From NCBI GenBank assembly GCA_938016235.1, contig CALLPU010000128.1, positions 1-6,574 on the forward strand: DNA of 6,574 bases, given 5' to 3'. A program made the position numbers and the translations under genes. Positions 6,132 through 6,574 of the stretch are shown piece by piece. The DNA is from an uncultured Granulosicoccus sp. (GTDB lineage Bacteria; Pseudomonadota; Gammaproteobacteria; Granulosicoccales; Granulosicoccaceae). The notes under the pieces are model-generated. The model did no database searches. It had not been told where the DNA came from and was given only the letters and a program-made list of their open reading frames with translations. Positions within the stretch are counted from its first letter, which is position 1. Each line of letters begins with the position of its first letter.

Positions 6132-6574
6132 CTAGAACGGCGCACTGCGCGGTACACGAGGGAAAGGAATGGCATCGCGGATATTCTCCATACCGGTGAC
6201 GTAATTCAACACGCGCTCAAACCCCATGCCAAAGCCGGCATGCGGGGCTGATCCATAGCGGCGCAGGTCACGGTACCAATCCAGCTCTTCACGCAATCCC
6301 AGGGCATCGAGTTTGGCATCGAGCACGGACAACCGCTCTTCACGCTGACTTCCACCGATGATCTCGCCGATACCCGGTGCCAGAACATCCATGGCAGCCA
6401 CGGTTTTTCCATCATCGTTTTCACGCATGTAGAACGCCTTTATTTCCTTGGGATAGTTCTGCAGAATAACCGGCCGCCCCACGTGTTCCTCAGCCAGCCA
6501 GCGTTCATGTTCGGATTGCAAATCCACACCCCACTGCACCGGAAATTCAAACGTCTTGCCCGACTTTTCCAACA
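6132..6574 (-). CDS. asnS: asparaginyl-tRNA synthetase, C-terminal part (cut by window edge)
   Basis: These 146 residues are the end of the class II synthetase that charges tRNA-Asn with asparagine in the cytoplasm. The match to bacterial AsnRS is plain: FPVQWGVDLQSEHERWLAEE at the start, NYPKEIKAFYMR, DGKTVAAMDVLAPGIGEIIG, GGSQREER, WYRDLRRYG, and class II motif 3 in GFGMGFERVLNYVTG, followed by NIRDAIPFPR and a phenylalanine C-terminus. The first in-frame TTG at 6572 is an internal leucine codon, not a start; the gene continues beyond the right edge. The stop is TAG at 6134-6132. It is a housekeeping gene and probably unrelated in function to the rest of the window. A 148-bp gap separates it from the pilin-like gene. 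Confidence 0.97.
   Translation of the reverse strand, partial: LEKSGKTFEFPVQWGVDLQSEHERWLAEEHVGRPVILQNYPKEIKAFYMRENDDGKTVAAMDVLAPGIGEIIGGSQREERLSVLDAKLDALGLREELDWYRDLRRYGSAPHAGFGMGFERVLNYVTGMENIRDAIPFPRVPRSAPF

Noticed and set aside
1..6574. CRISPR arrays, tRNA or rRNA genes, insertion sequences
   Set aside because: No regularly spaced repeats, RNA signatures, transposase frames or terminal inverted repeats were found.

Overview
The window is bacterial and densely coding, and every gene I can support lies on the minus strand, so the order of transcription runs from high to low coordinates. The asparaginyl-tRNA synthetase fragment at the right end reads very much like the enterobacterial enzyme. 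Together with moderate GC, Shine-Dalgarno sites and short intergenic gaps, this suggests a gammaproteobacterium. Genus cannot be told from the sequence.

Layout in the direction of transcription: (1) 6574-6132, the C-terminal 146 residues of asnS, cut by the window edge. (2) A 148-bp gap with a plausible sigma70-type promoter. (3) 5983-5294, an orphan type IV pilin-like protein. (4) A 92-bp gap without a convincing promoter or terminator. (5) 5201 to the left edge, five tightly packed genes that look like one operon: a GCS2/YbdK-type carboxylate-amine ligase, an enterochelin-esterase-like alpha/beta hydrolase with an N-terminal beta-sandwich domain, a glutathione-synthetase/RimK-like ATP-grasp protein, a second smaller alpha/beta hydrolase, and a second ATP-grasp protein of the L-amino-acid-ligase/CarB type that runs off the left end. 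Gaps within the cluster are 12, 37, -4 and 36 bp, and one junction is an ATGA start-stop overlap.

The five-gene cluster is the notable content. It combines three predicted ATP-dependent C-N ligases from three different families with two serine hydrolases. No transporter, regulator, NRPS module or obvious precursor peptide is visible. The simplest reading is a small biosynthetic pathway that builds an amide- or peptide-linked metabolite, or modifies a peptide, with the hydrolases acting in release, trimming, de-esterification or acyl transfer. The families are recognised from motifs. The substrate, product and joint action are inference. The pilin-like gene and asnS are probably separate transcription units that merely lie upstream.
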